In this document: positions 27,450 to 36,904 of the stretch, piece after piece
Layout: each line of letters begins with the position of its first letter
How positions within the stretch are numbered: position 1 is the stretch's first letter
NCBI RefSeq assembly: GCF_002858745.1
Contig: NZ_PJRO01000001.1
Coordinates: 248,001 to 312,000, forward strand
DNA: 64,000 bases
Origin: Mesorhizobium loti
GTDB lineage: Bacteria > Pseudomonadota > Alphaproteobacteria > Rhizobiales > Rhizobiaceae
Direction of reading: 5' to 3'
Translations under genes and position numbers: made by a program
Notes under the pieces: generated by a model
The model's database searches: none
What the model was told of the DNA's origin: nothing
What the model saw: the letters and a program-made list of their open reading frames with translations, nothing else

Positions 27450-29426
27450 TCAGCCGCGACGCTGAACGCCTCTGCCCAGCAGGAGGGTCAGATAGACGCC
27501 GCCCAACAGTGAGGCGAACAGACCGACGGGTAGCTGATATGGAAAGAAGATCATCCGCGACAGCCAGTCGGACAGCATCATCAGCAACGCGCCGAGTATG
27601 ACAGCGCCGGCCAGTTGTTGACGGGAACGGTCGAGCCCGATCATGCGTGCCAGATGCGGCGCGATCAGGCCGACGAAGCTGAGCGGGCCGACAAACTGGG
27701 CAGCGAGAGCGCTGGCGAATGCTGCTATCAGGATCAGCGTGTTGCGCGCCAGGCGAACCGAAAGCCCTATGGCAAGGGCCCTGCCCGCGCCAAGAGGCAG
27801 GATTGCCAGCCAGCGGCCAGCCAGCAGCAGCGGAACCGTGATCAGGACGAGACCGATCACCACGACCGACGCCTCCAGGCCGGTTACCTGGATGGTGGAA
27901 CCGGTAAGCCATCCCAGCAACCTGTAGGACTGTGCGTTGCCAAGCGCGATGACGGCGGCAAGAACCGCGCTGCACAATGCGTTCATGGCGATACCGGCGA
28001 ACAGGAGACGTTCGGGACCAAGGTTGCCGCGCGCAGCGATCACCAGGATCACGACCAGCGCCACGAGTGCCCCGGCGGTCGAGCCGGCCAGTTGCCAGCC
28101 GAGCCCGGCGCTTCCCGCAAACAGCAGCACTGCCGCCAGTCCGGCGCCGGCGCCCGCGCCGATGCCCAGCACTTCCGGGCTTGCCAGCGGGTTGGCGGTC
28201 ACGCGCTGGATGACCACGCCTGCCGCCGCGAGCATGCTGCCGCTGGCCGCTGCGACGACGACGCGCGGCAGGCGCCATGCCACTAGATCGGCCAGCACGT
28301 CACCACTGGCAAGCGACCATCCGTGGGGGCCCTGGCCGAGCAGCAGGGCAATGGCCAGTGCGCCGATGCCTGCCATGCCGAGCATGGCGATGCGCAGCCA
28401 TGGTCGGGCAGCACGCCGTGCGGTGTGGGCAGGCCGCTCAAGCGAGGGCCATTCGAACAGGCGCAGGTGCGGCAGCAGCCACAAGAGCAGCGGCCCGCCC
28501 AGCAAGGCGGTCGCGGCACCTGTTGGCACCCTTTCGCCGCCTGCACCGGCAGCGAGCTGCACCAAGCCATCCGTCAGCCAAAGCAGTACCGCGCCGATCA
28601 GCGGAGCCGCAACCAGCTTCTGTTTCAGCGAACGCGCGCCGGACAGCGTCGCAAGCACCGGTGCGGCAAGGCCGACGAAACCGATGATGCCGACTTCCGA
28701 CACGACCGTAGTCGCCAGCCATACCGCGAGTGCGATCAGCAAGAGACGGCTGGCATTGAGCGACAGCCCGAGGCCGCGTGCCGCAACATCGTCAAGGCCG
28801 AGAATGGCGAGAGGCCGCATCAGCAATGCGGCGGCACCAAGCCCGAGAGCCAGCCGCCAGCCGATGGCAATGGCGGGATCCCAGCCCTGCTGGACGAGCG
28901 AGCCGCCGCCCCAGATGAACAGGGAAAACAGATAGTCGCCATTGGCCAGGATCAGGGCGGCGCCGGCGGCGTTGGCGGTCAGCGCCACCATCATGCCAGC
29001 CAGAACGACAGAGACCGGCTCCAGCCCGCGTCGCCAGGTCAGGGCAAGGATCAGTGCGACGGCGGCGATGCCGCCGGCGAAGGCCACCGCGGCGGACGAT
29101 CGCGCGACAATGGAAGGCGCGTAGAGCGTTGCCAGCGCCAGCGCCAGTTGCGCGCCTGCGGAGATGCCGAGCGTCGAGGGTTCGGCCAGCGGATTGCGCA
29201 ATATACGCTGCAGAAGCAGGCCCGAGAGCCCGAGCGCAGCACCGGCAAGCAAGGCAACGGCAGCACGCGGCAGCAGGCCGTAGAACAGGATGACGCTGTC
29301 GAGATCCACGACTTGCCCGGATTGCAGCCCCGGCCATTGCGCGACGACCTTGCGGCCGAAGAGGGCGCAGGCAAAAAGACCAAGCCCGCTCCACAGCAAG
29401 ATCGGCAACGGGATGGGCCTAGCCAT
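27450..29426 (-). CDS. fhuB: Fe(3+)-hydroxamate ABC transporter permease, fused double-length FhuB
   Basis: 658 residues made of two tandem FecCD/BtuC-type permease halves with about 20 helices. Each half carries the family box: QRILRNPLAEPSTLGISAGA near residue 75 and QRVTANPLASPEVLGIGAGA near residue 410. Each half also has a GLAAP/GLIAPHLAR loop for docking FhuC. One chain therefore replaces a permease dimer, as in E. coli FhuB. ATG 29426 overlaps the fhuD stop by 8 bases. Last gene of the siderophore operon. Confidence 0.95.
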   Translation of the reverse strand: MARPIPLPILLWSGLGLFACALFGRKVVAQWPGLQSGQVVDLDSVILFYGLLPRAAVALLAGAALGLSGLLLQRILRNPLAEPSTLGISAGAQLALALATLYAPSIVARSSAAVAFAGGIAAVALILALTWRRGLEPVSVVLAGMMVALTANAAGAALILANGDYLFSLFIWGGGSLVQQGWDPAIAIGWRLALGLGAAALLMRPLAILGLDDVAARGLGLSLNASRLLLIALAVWLATTVVSEVGIIGFVGLAAPVLATLSGARSLKQKLVAAPLIGAVLLWLTDGLVQLAAGAGGERVPTGAATALLGGPLLLWLLPHLRLFEWPSLERPAHTARRAARPWLRIAMLGMAGIGALAIALLLGQGPHGWSLASGDVLADLVAWRLPRVVVAAASGSMLAAAGVVIQRVTANPLASPEVLGIGAGAGAGLAAVLLFAGSAGLGWQLAGSTAGALVALVVILVIAARGNLGPERLLFAGIAMNALCSAVLAAVIALGNAQSYRLLGWLTGSTIQVTGLEASVVVIGLVLITVPLLLAGRWLAILPLGAGRALAIGLSVRLARNTLILIAAFASALAAQFVGPLSFVGLIAPHLARMIGLDRSRQQLAGAVILGALLMMLSDWLSRMIFFPYQLPVGLFASLLGGVYLTLLLGRGVQRRG

Positions 29427-30339
29427 GATTGGGCTCCCGTGTCACCGCATCGGCCAGCAGGCGCGCAAAGCGGCGTGCCGATGGCAGTCCGCCGAAATGG
29501 TTGACCGATTCAAGCACAGCGACACGCCCCTCGCGCACGGCCGGCAAGGCGTTCCACAGCGCATTGCCGGGCAGGCCACGGCTGACCTCTGCAGGCAGTG
29601 GCGCAAGGACGATGATCGAGGCTTCGGGGACGCGGGCAAGCGCCTCGATGCCGACGGGCGCTGCCGCACTATAGCTGGTATCGTCTTGCCAGGCATTGGT
29701 GATACCCAGCCGCGCCAGCACGTCGCCCGGCATGGAGTCCGCGCCGAAGGCGCGGAAATGGCGAGCATCGCCGAGGCTGATCAGGAAGGCAGGGCGCGAC
29801 GCGAAAGAGTGCAGGGCCAGCCGCCGCTCCTCCAGCTCGGCCGCCGTCTCGGCGGCGTAGCGATCGGCGTCCTCCTTGCGCCCGGTGCGCTCGCCCAGGG
29901 CCAGAAGCGATGATTGTGCAAGCGGATAAGGTGGCCGGCCGGCTTCGTAGATCGGCAGCGCCAATACCGGGGCAATGCGCTCCAGCGAGGGACGCTGATA
30001 CTCATAGAAGCCGGAGATCAGGATCAGGTCGGGGGCAAGGATGCGCAGTAGTTCATAGTTCGGCGAGCCCCTCAGGCCGAGATCGACGACGCTTGCGGGT
30101 AGAGCCGGCTCCACGGCGATGCGAGCGAACTGCCTGAGCTCCGTCGCGGCAGCCGGCACGACGCCAATCGCCAGCGCCGTTTCAAGAAGACCCCAGTCGA
30201 TGGATGCGATCCGAAGCTGAGCAGCGGATACAGGCTGAGGCAGTAAAGCTGTCGCGGCCAACGCCAGGAAACCTCGCCTGTCGAGACGAAGTAAGGCTCT
30301 CGGATTTTGCGCCGGGTGACCGACCTTCCTAAAGGACAT
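29419..30339 (-). CDS. fhuD: Iron-siderophore ABC transporter substrate-binding protein (FhuD-like)
   Basis: 306-residue periplasmic binding protein (PBP type III fold). The N-terminus has a Tat-type signal: RLDRRGFLALAATALL with twin Arg21-Arg22, then a hydrophobic stretch ending near VSAAQL, so it is probably exported folded. SIDWGLLETALAIGVVPAA and LGLRGSPNYELLRILAPDL are the binding-fold motifs. Overlaps fhuC by 11 bases and fhuB by 8, typical of a tightly coupled uptake operon. Confidence 0.92.
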   Translation of the reverse strand: MSFRKVGHPAQNPRALLRLDRRGFLALAATALLPQPVSAAQLRIASIDWGLLETALAIGVVPAAATELRQFARIAVEPALPASVVDLGLRGSPNYELLRILAPDLILISGFYEYQRPSLERIAPVLALPIYEAGRPPYPLAQSSLLALGERTGRKEDADRYAAETAAELEERRLALHSFASRPAFLISLGDARHFRAFGADSMPGDVLARLGITNAWQDDTSYSAAAPVGIEALARVPEASIIVLAPLPAEVSRGLPGNALWNALPAVREGRVAVLESVNHFGGLPSARRFARLLADAVTREPNHG

Positions 30340-31126
30340 AGCTGATCGGCGCGCCAGTTTGCGGATGCCTGGTTATGCCCATGGCCAAGCCATAGATGCT
30401 ATCCAGTACGGCGGGATCGAGGATGAGGTCGGGAGAACCACGCGCAACGATCTGGCCTTCGCGCAGGGCGATCAATTCGTTGCAGAAGGACGCCGCCATG
30501 TTGATGTCGTGCAGGACCGCCACCACGGCTATGTCCTGTTCGCGGCTGAGCTGCCTGACCAACGCCAGGATTTCAACCTGATGCGCGAGATCGAGCGCCG
30601 AGGTCGGCTCATCGAGAAGGAGGCAGCGCGCGTCCTGGGCCAGCATCATCGCCAGCCAGGCACGCTGTCTTTCTCCACCTGAGAGGCTGTCGACCATGCG
30701 CTCGGCAAGTTTTGTCAGCGACGTCTGCACCAGGGCCCGGGTGACCTTGTCCTCGTCGTCAGCGCTGAAACGGCCGAGCGCACCGTGCCAGGGGAAGCGA
30801 CCGAGGCTTACAAGTTCGCGCACATTCATACCTTCGGCGGGCGGGGTGAACTGCGGCATATAGGCGACGCTGCGGGCAAAGTCGCGCGTGCCGTAGGTTT
30901 CAAGCAATCGGCCTGAAAACCGGATCGAGCCCCGGGCGGGATCCTGCTGACGCGCAAGGAGCTTCAGCAATGTGCTCTTTCCCGAGCCGTTCGGTCCCAC
31001 AAGGCCATAGAAACGGCCCGGCTCAAGCGTCATGGTGAGCGGCGACAGAATGGTGCGTCCGCCGGCTACGAAAGAGGCACCATCGACATCATAGAGATGC
31101 AGGTCTGGGTTCTTTGCTGCATCCAT
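30329..31126 (-). CDS. fhuC: Iron-siderophore ABC transporter ATP-binding protein (FhuC-like)
   Basis: 265 residues. Walker A GPNGSGKSTLL at about 44-54, signature LSGGERQRAWLAMMLAQD, Walker B CLLLDEPTSALDL, H-loop VAVLHDINMA. The N-terminal YDVDGASFVAGGRTIL resembles FhuC more than FepC or BtuD. ATG 31126 is preceded by AGGAAA. It starts 36 bases after the receptor stop, followed by overlapping fhuD and fhuB. Confidence 0.94.
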   Translation of the reverse strand: MDAAKNPDLHLYDVDGASFVAGGRTILSPLTMTLEPGRFYGLVGPNGSGKSTLLKLLARQQDPARGSIRFSGRLLETYGTRDFARSVAYMPQFTPPAEGMNVRELVSLGRFPWHGALGRFSADDEDKVTRALVQTSLTKLAERMVDSLSGGERQRAWLAMMLAQDARCLLLDEPTSALDLAHQVEILALVRQLSREQDIAVVAVLHDINMAASFCNELIALREGQIVARGSPDLILDPAVLDSIYGLAMGITRHPQTGAPISYVL

Positions 31127-31162
31127 GGATCATTTCCTCAAGCGCTCACGAGACAGGAGCCG

Positions 31163-33337
31163 CTACCAGGTGGCATATGCCTTCAGCTTGAAGGCGCGTC
31201 CCTCGCCATAGCTGCAAGTCAACGCGGTCTGGCAGCTTGCGACATAGGCCTTGTCGAACACGTTGGTCACGTTGAGGTCAACGCCCCAATTGTCCTTTTC
31301 GTAACCGAGCTTGAGGTCGACAAGGGTTGCTACCGGAACCTTCAGCGTATTCTGGTTGTCGGCCCAGGACGAGCCGACATAACGCAGACCGCCACCGACG
31401 GAAATGCCGTCATACCAGCCGCCACGGAAGGTGTAGTCGGCCTTTGCCGATGCCATCACCTCCGGCACGATGAAAGGCCGTTTGCCGATAATGGTCGGAT
31501 CCTCGTCCTTTGTGATCTCGATATTGTAGGCGGTAAGTGCAGCAGTGACCTTGAGATCCTCGGTGACGTTGACCTTGCTCTCCAGTTCTACACCGCGCGA
31601 GCGCACCTCGCCGGTCTGGACATAGGTGAAGGGAGTGAGGTTGGACTGCACGTTGCGCCGAGTGAGATCGAACACCGAGAGCGTGAACAGGCCATCGATG
31701 AAGGTCGGCGTATATTTGATGCCGGCCTCATATTGGATGCCATCTTCCGGCTCGAACAGCTTGCCCAAGGCATTGGTGCCAATGAGGGGATTAAAGAAGG
31801 TAGCGACGCTGGCATAGGGCGTCAGGCCGTTGTCGAATTCATAGGCGAGACCGGCGCGCCCTGAAAAGGAGCCGTCGCTGCGTTTCTGAGTGGCATAGAG
31901 CGTCGGCGCATAAAAGTTCGGCCGGTCATGCACACTCAGCCAGCCACGGTCATAGCGGCCGTTCAAGGTGGCGATCCAGCCGCCGCCGAAACGCAATTGG
32001 TCCTGTACGTACAGGCCGAGTTGCTGCTGGCTGAGATCCTGGTTGAGATAGCTTACCCGCGATGTCAGGGCCGCTCCATAGACCGGGTTGAAAGCGTCGA
32101 TGGGCGGGGTCGTGCCGAACAGCGCCGAAGACTGCACCTGATCGATGTTATAGAATTTGTAGTCGATGCCAGCCAGCAAGCGGTGTTCGATGCCTCCGGT
32201 GTCGAACTTGCCCTCCACCTGGTTGTCGAGCAGGAAGGAAGTCACATCCGTGTCGTGGCCGAAATTGATCCGGTCGAGCGTGGTCGGTCCCGACCATCCA
32301 TTCGGATAGATGCTGACTTCCTTGATATTGGCCGCATTGAAGCGGGCATTGGAACGGACCGTCCAGTCGTTGTCGAAGGTGTGTTCAAATTCGTAGCCTA
32401 GTGCGCCTTGCCGGCGCTGATAGGTATCGACATCCGGTTCCGTGTAGTTCGCGTCACGCGGGATGCGGCCGTAGTTGATCCCGCCGACGATGCGGTCGAC
32501 GACAGTTCCCTCATAAGGCAGGAAGGAACCACCATTGTGGTTTTCGTCGATGTGGCTGTAGTTGGCCAGAATGGTCAGGCTGGTCTGTTCGTCCGGCTTC
32601 CAGGTCAGACTCGGCGAGATGAAGCCGCGCCAGCCGTCCTGGAGATCGGAATAGGTGTTGCCGCCCGCGATCTTGCCAGTCACCCGATAGCTTAGAACAG
32701 GGTTCGAAACGCCGCCGAGATCGACGCCGAGGAAAGCGTTGCCGGCATCATTGATGCCTGTCTCGACATAGCGCCGCGTCCCGAAATCGGGACGCTTGCT
32801 GACATAGTTGATGACGCCACCCGGGTTCGAGCCGCCATAAAGTACGGAGGCCGGGCCCTTCAGCACCTCGATGCGCTCCAGGCCAAATTGGTCGACGTAG
32901 AAGCCGCCAAAGCCATGACTGAAAAGCTGCAGGCCGTCCATATAGGTTCCGGTCGCAGTGGCCTGGAAACCGCGTATGAAGACCCAATTGGTGTCACTGT
33001 CCGGCCCGAAGGGCTGTGCGAACACGCCGGCGGTATAGCGCAGCGCCTCATCCGCCTTCTGGGCACCCTGTTCATCAATCTCTTCGCGACCAATGACGGA
33101 TACCGACTGGGGGATTTCCTTGATATCGGTAGCGACCTTGGAACCGGTCGTGGTGGCCTTGGCGACGACCCCCTTGACCTTGCCGGTGGCGGCCGCGCGA
33201 TCGCCTGTTGCCTCACCGGCTTCGCCTTGGATAACGATCCTGTCCAGCACCGTCGCTTGCTGGGCGTGGGCGGAGCCCAGCGCGGCGACAATTGCTGCGC
33301 TTGAAGCACCGAGCAATCTGAGCGGAACGAATGCCAT
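31163..33337 (-). CDS. TonB-dependent ferric siderophore receptor (FhuA-like)
   Basis: Outer-membrane gated barrel that brings ferric siderophore into the periplasm. 724 residues from ATG 33337 (GGGGG upstream); a GTG at 33355 would add six residues. The signal peptide ends AHAQQ. The plug domain has IPQSVSVIGREEIDEQGAQK and YTAGVFAQPFG; VLKGPASVLYGGSNPGGVIN is the plug's conserved box. The barrel ends in AFKLKAYATW with the usual aromatic last residue. An extra N-terminal signalling domain is absent. First gene of the uptake operon, behind an iron-box-like palindrome. Confidence 0.94.
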   Translation of the reverse strand: MAFVPLRLLGASSAAIVAALGSAHAQQATVLDRIVIQGEAGEATGDRAAATGKVKGVVAKATTTGSKVATDIKEIPQSVSVIGREEIDEQGAQKADEALRYTAGVFAQPFGPDSDTNWVFIRGFQATATGTYMDGLQLFSHGFGGFYVDQFGLERIEVLKGPASVLYGGSNPGGVINYVSKRPDFGTRRYVETGINDAGNAFLGVDLGGVSNPVLSYRVTGKIAGGNTYSDLQDGWRGFISPSLTWKPDEQTSLTILANYSHIDENHNGGSFLPYEGTVVDRIVGGINYGRIPRDANYTEPDVDTYQRRQGALGYEFEHTFDNDWTVRSNARFNAANIKEVSIYPNGWSGPTTLDRINFGHDTDVTSFLLDNQVEGKFDTGGIEHRLLAGIDYKFYNIDQVQSSALFGTTPPIDAFNPVYGAALTSRVSYLNQDLSQQQLGLYVQDQLRFGGGWIATLNGRYDRGWLSVHDRPNFYAPTLYATQKRSDGSFSGRAGLAYEFDNGLTPYASVATFFNPLIGTNALGKLFEPEDGIQYEAGIKYTPTFIDGLFTLSVFDLTRRNVQSNLTPFTYVQTGEVRSRGVELESKVNVTEDLKVTAALTAYNIEITKDEDPTIIGKRPFIVPEVMASAKADYTFRGGWYDGISVGGGLRYVGSSWADNQNTLKVPVATLVDLKLGYEKDNWGVDLNVTNVFDKAYVASCQTALTCSYGEGRAFKLKAYATW

Positions 33338-33390
33338 GCACACCCCCAAAGCCACCTGCCTTTCGCGGTCGAAAGACTGTTCAATTAAGT

Positions 33391-33405
33391 TGAGTTAATA
33401 GCTCA
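33391..33405. promoter_or_regulatory. TGA-N9-TCA iron-responsive (RirA-type) box upstream of the receptor
   Basis: TGAGTTAATAGCTCA matches the rhizobial iron-responsive operator pattern TGA-N9-TCA and is further symmetric as TGAG-N7-CTCA. It lies about 55-70 bases before the receptor start. The same extended pattern occurs at 34411-34425. Assignment to RirA is inference from family knowledge. Confidence 0.6.
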
Positions 33406-33482
33406 TCTTATCTGGAAATGGCTTGGACCTTCTTGCGGTGAATTGTCGGTTTTTGACCGAAAACGCGGCGGTCTCGCTAGCG

Positions 33483-34382
33483 TCATCGATCTGTGGCGTT
33501 GCGCCGCCACTCAGCCGGCGTCAGGCCAACTACAGTCTTGAATACGCGCGTGAAATGCGCCTGGTCGGAAAAGCCGGCCGCCAGCGCAACCTCGCTCAGC
33601 GTCAGCGGCTCGCCAAGCATCCTCTCCTGAACCTTCCGAATACGCGCCTTCATCTGCCAACGATGCGGCGGCAGCCCGGTCGAGGCTTTGAAAGCATGGC
33701 TTAGATGCGTTTCCGACAATTGGATAAGGTCGGCCAGTTCGCCAAGCCGGATTGGCCGGAAGCAATTGGCCTCGATGAATTCGGTAACCAGACGCAGCTG
33801 GACACGCGAAAGGCCGGATCTGCGTTGTCCGTCCTCATGCCGAATGTCGAAAAGCAGCGCCAGCAGCGCATTGACCAGCCCTGCCCCGAACAGGCCATGC
33901 ATGGCGACCGGGTTCGTGCATTCATCAGCGATGGCGCGGGCCAGCATTGCGATCTTGGCATCGCGGAATTGGAAGCGTGGCGTCGACAGACGTGCCTGAT
34001 TGACCGTCCGTCCAAAGCGCCGCGTCACGGCAGCTTCTGAAAAGTGCAGATCGAGATGTTGGATCCGTTTCAGCCTCTCACCACGACTGCTGATCGGCAT
34101 GCCGGCCGGCACGTAGCTCATGGATTCGGCAACATCGTGTCGACCGGCCGTTTTCGCACCCGGATGATCGAGCACAAAGACCCCGCCGGGGTTGAGATCA
34201 AGCATGACGAAGAGGCGCGGATCTGGCGAGATGTAGTCGCCCTGCGCGTCCTGGGCGCACTGGGCACGCCAGACATCGGCGACCACATCATCCCACGCGC
34301 GCCATTTGACATTGTCGACCACGGCAAAGCCATGGACCATGGCATGCATCTTCGGGCGGAAATTCAAACCTGCCCCCATCAT
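33483..34382 (-). CDS. AraC-family transcriptional regulator (probable siderophore-responsive activator)
   Basis: 299 residues. An N-terminal sensor domain of about 170 residues has no family name I can give. The C-terminal AraC DNA-binding domain carries two HTHs: LADLIQLSETHLSHAFKAS and LSEVALAAGFSDQAHFTRVF, followed by the hallmark VGLTPAEWRR. ATG 34382. It lies immediately before the receptor gene on the same strand and is probably its activator, comparable to other AraC regulators of siderophore uptake. Ligand unknown. Confidence 0.92.
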   Translation of the reverse strand: MMGAGLNFRPKMHAMVHGFAVVDNVKWRAWDDVVADVWRAQCAQDAQGDYISPDPRLFVMLDLNPGGVFVLDHPGAKTAGRHDVAESMSYVPAGMPISSRGERLKRIQHLDLHFSEAAVTRRFGRTVNQARLSTPRFQFRDAKIAMLARAIADECTNPVAMHGLFGAGLVNALLALLFDIRHEDGQRRSGLSRVQLRLVTEFIEANCFRPIRLGELADLIQLSETHLSHAFKASTGLPPHRWQMKARIRKVQERMLGEPLTLSEVALAAGFSDQAHFTRVFKTVVGLTPAEWRRNATDR

Positions 34383-34409
34383 TCAATTCGTTGGGGATGA
34401 GCCAGATTC

Positions 34410-34426
34410 ATGAGTACATTACTCAT
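34410..34426. promoter_or_regulatory. TGA-N9-TCA (RirA-type) palindrome upstream of the AraC regulator
   Basis: ATGAGTA, three bases, TACTCAT: perfect 7-bp arms. The inner TGAGTACATTACTCA fits TGA-N9-TCA and also the TGAG-N7-CTCA form seen at 33391. It lies about 28-44 bases upstream of the regulator's ATG, where it would overlap the promoter. Confidence 0.6.
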
Positions 34427-34522
34427 GTTTTTACGGCAAGCTTGTTTCTACCAACTTTCTCAGGGTCCGAACCGGGAAAGCGGACAGATCGTCACCGTTG
34501 ACACGGACAGCAAGGGCGATCG

Positions 34523-35734
34523 TCAGGCGGCCCGACGCACGGCCGTCATGCGCAGCGCGCCGAGCGCCACCAGGCATACGATCGAAACCGGAAAGACAAC
34601 CCAGGCCAGCATCGCCCAGCCCCAGGCGTTGTAGACCGCCCCCGACATCAATGAGGCGAAAGCTACAGAGCCAAACAGGATAAGATCGTGGAAGCCCTGG
34701 ACCGTGCCCTTCTCCTCGGGCCTATAGCTTTCAGTCACCATGGCAGTGGCTCCGATGAAGCCGAAGTTCCATCCGAGTCCAAGCAGGATCAGCGCAGACC
34801 AGAACTGCCACAGCTGAATGCCAGACAGCGCAACCACCGCGCAGACGATGAGCAGCACGAAGCCGACCGCGACAATCGCTGGCGCGCCAAAACGATGGAT
34901 GAGACGGCCGGTGAAGAAACTCGGCCCGAACATCGCCATAACGTGCCAGGAGATGCCGAGGGTTGCCTGGTCGGAAGAAAAGCCACAGCCAACCATAGCG
35001 AGCGGTGCACCGGTCATGACAAACGTCATCAGCGTGTAGGAACCGACGGCACAAAAAAGCGCGATGAAGAACCGCGGCTGGCTGACGATTTCAGCCAGTG
35101 GTCGGCCTCCATGAGCCGCTGCGTGTTCGGCCCCGGAAGGCTTTTGCGTACGCAGGAAGAGCAGGATCGCGCCGCCCACGGCCGACAGGCCGAGAATGGC
35201 CGCGAACGCGCCGGCGAAGGGGACTGGTGCCAGCAGGTCCTTGGTGAAGATCACCACCTGCGGCCCAAGAATGGCGGTGACGATGCCGCCGGCCAGCACA
35301 AAGGAGATGGCACGTGCCTTGAATTCCGATGGCGCATTGTCGGCTGCGGCAAAACGGAACTGCTGCACGAAGGCAGCACCCACACCGACCACCAGCAGGC
35401 CAAACACGAATGTCCAGAAGCTCGACTGGAACAATGCGATGGTGGCGATCAACCCACCGAGCGCGGATACGCCGGTGCCCACAAGAAAACCATCACGATG
35501 GCCGAGCCGGCGGATCAGTGCGGCTGAAGGCAACGCTCCCACAGCCAGACCAAGAGAGAAGCCGGTGAGCGGCGCGGTGGCGAGCGACTTGTCGGGTCCC
35601 AGCAGGAATTCGCCGGCGAGCGCGCCAAGCGCAAAGCATATCGGTCCGGCTGAGCCCAGCACCGCCTGGGCGGCGGACAGGACAAACGCTGTACGGCGCG
35701 CCTCGTTCTCAGCGGCGGCCGTCACGACGCTCAT
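34523..35734 (-). CDS. MFS transporter (12-helix type)
   Basis: 403-residue inner-membrane transporter with about 12 helices; a motif-A-like [14 protein letters not shown] follows the second helix pair. [20 protein letters not shown] and [20 protein letters not shown] are later conserved stretches. The ATG at 35734 overlaps the nusB stop by 4 bases, so it is translationally coupled to nusB. Substrate unknown; its position after ribH-nusB gives no clear clue. The longer reading upstream of 35734 in this frame is a shadow of nusB. Confidence 0.88.
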   Translation of the reverse strand: MSVVTAAAENEARRTAFVLSAAQAVLGSAGPICFALGALAGEFLLGPDKSLATAPLTGFSLGLAVGALPSAALIRRLGHRDGFLVGTGVSALGGLIATIALFQSSFWTFVFGLLVVGVGAAFVQQFRFAAADNAPSEFKARAISFVLAGGIVTAILGPQVVIFTKDLLAPVPFAGAFAAILGLSAVGGAILLFLRTQKPSGAEHAAAHGGRPLAEIVSQPRFFIALFCAVGSYTLMTFVMTGAPLAMVGCGFSSDQATLGISWHVMAMFGPSFFTGRLIHRFGAPAIVAVGFVLLIVCAVVALSGIQLWQFWSALILLGLGWNFGFIGATAMVTESYRPEEKGTVQGFHDLILFGSVAFASLMSGAVYNAWGWAMLAWVVFPVSIVCLVALGALRMTAVRRAA

Positions 35735-36222
35735 CGTGCGTCCTTCCCCTTGCCCTCGCCGCGCACACGGCGCGCGACACGGTCGAGCACCGCATTGACC
35801 AGCTTGGGCTCTTCTTCGGAATAGAAAGCCTTGGCGATATCGACATATTCGGAGACGATCACCGCGACAGGCACGTCCTCGCGCTTCATCAGTTCGTAGA
35901 CGCCGGCACGCAGGATGGCGCGCAGTGTGGAATCCAGCCGCGACAGCGGCCAGTCCTCGGTCAGAGACTGGCGGATAACCGGGTCGACCGTCTTCTGGTT
36001 CTCCACCACACCAGCCAGGATGGCACGGAACCACTGCGCATCTGCCTCGCGGTAGAGAGCGCCGTCGACTTCCTTGCCGAGCCGGAACGCCTCATATTCC
36101 GCCGTGATCTCGAGCAGTCCGGAGCCGGCGACATCCATCTGGTAGAGCGCCTGCACGGCGGCGAGGCGCGCGGCACCACGCTTGTTGGCCTGGCGCGGAG
36201 CGGAACCTGACGGTTCGGTCAC
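35731..36222 (-). CDS. nusB: Transcription antitermination factor NusB
   Basis: Binds boxA RNA with NusE (ribosomal protein S10) in rRNA antitermination. 163 residues, all-helical; landmarks are [16 protein letters not shown] at the N-terminus and [20 protein letters not shown] and [20 protein letters not shown] at the C-terminus. The start is GTG 36222, overlapping the ribH stop by 4 bases. The ribH-nusB pair is widespread. Confidence 0.96.
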   Translation of the reverse strand: MTEPSGSAPRQANKRGAARLAAVQALYQMDVAGSGLLEITAEYEAFRLGKEVDGALYREADAQWFRAILAGVVENQKTVDPVIRQSLTEDWPLSRLDSTLRAILRAGVYELMKREDVPVAVIVSEYVDIAKAFYSEEEPKLVNAVLDRVARRVRGEGKGKDAR

Positions 36223-36713
36223 GATTGCGCCCCCAGTTTTTCCTTGAGTGCGATCATGGTCAGCGCTGCGCGTGCAGCAAACCCGCCCTTGTCGCCTTCG
36301 CTCTTCTTGGCCCGCACCCAGGCCTGTTCTTCGTTTTCAGTGGTGAGGATGCCGTTGCCGATCGCGATCGATTCCTGCACCGAGAGGTCCATCAGCGCGC
36401 GGCTCGACTCGTTCGCCACGATTTCGAAATGATAGGTGTCGCCGCGAATGACTGTGCCGAGCGCAACGAAGCCGTCATAGGTCTTGCCGTCCTCTGCCAT
36501 GCCGTCGAGCGCGAAGGCGACGACGCCCGGAATCTCCAGCGAACCGGGAACAGTGACAACGTCGTAGGTCGCGTTCGCTTCGTCAAGCGCGCTCACTGCG
36601 CCGTCAAGCAAAGCGTCGGCGAGGTCGTCGTGGAATCGCGCCTCGATGATGAGAAGGTGGGCGTTCTTCTTTGGCCGAATGAACGCTTTGCCATGTTGGG
36701 ATGTGCCAGCCAT
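36219..36713 (-). CDS. ribH: 6,7-dimethyl-8-ribityllumazine synthase
   Basis: Penultimate enzyme of riboflavin synthesis, usually a large icosahedral or decameric particle. 164 residues; [35 protein letters not shown] and [21 protein letters not shown] are the substrate-binding blocks, with catalytic His in GDTYHFE. ATG 36713 follows GGAG. On the minus strand after a gap from ribE that is filled by other genes. Confidence 0.97.
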   Translation of the reverse strand: MAGTSQHGKAFIRPKKNAHLLIIEARFHDDLADALLDGAVSALDEANATYDVVTVPGSLEIPGVVAFALDGMAEDGKTYDGFVALGTVIRGDTYHFEIVANESSRALMDLSVQESIAIGNGILTTENEEQAWVRAKKSEGDKGGFAARAALTMIALKEKLGAQS

Positions 36714-36904
36714 GAAGATCTCCGGAATTGTCGGTGACTTAGGCCGAAGCGACGGCCGGTGCAAGCGACGTTTGAAGGTCCCGGCCGCACACGGCGTTTC
36801 ACCGGCACCACCACGTCGACACAACCGCCAAGCCAGCCGGCCCTATGATTCCTTTAGGGATAAAATATAGTCGGTTGGAGAAACGCGTCGAATGAGGGAG
36901 TTGC

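Noticed and set aside
36714..36904. FMN riboswitch before ribH
   Set aside because: I could not find the conserved RFN-element words or layout; the spacing is also taken by a divergent promoter.
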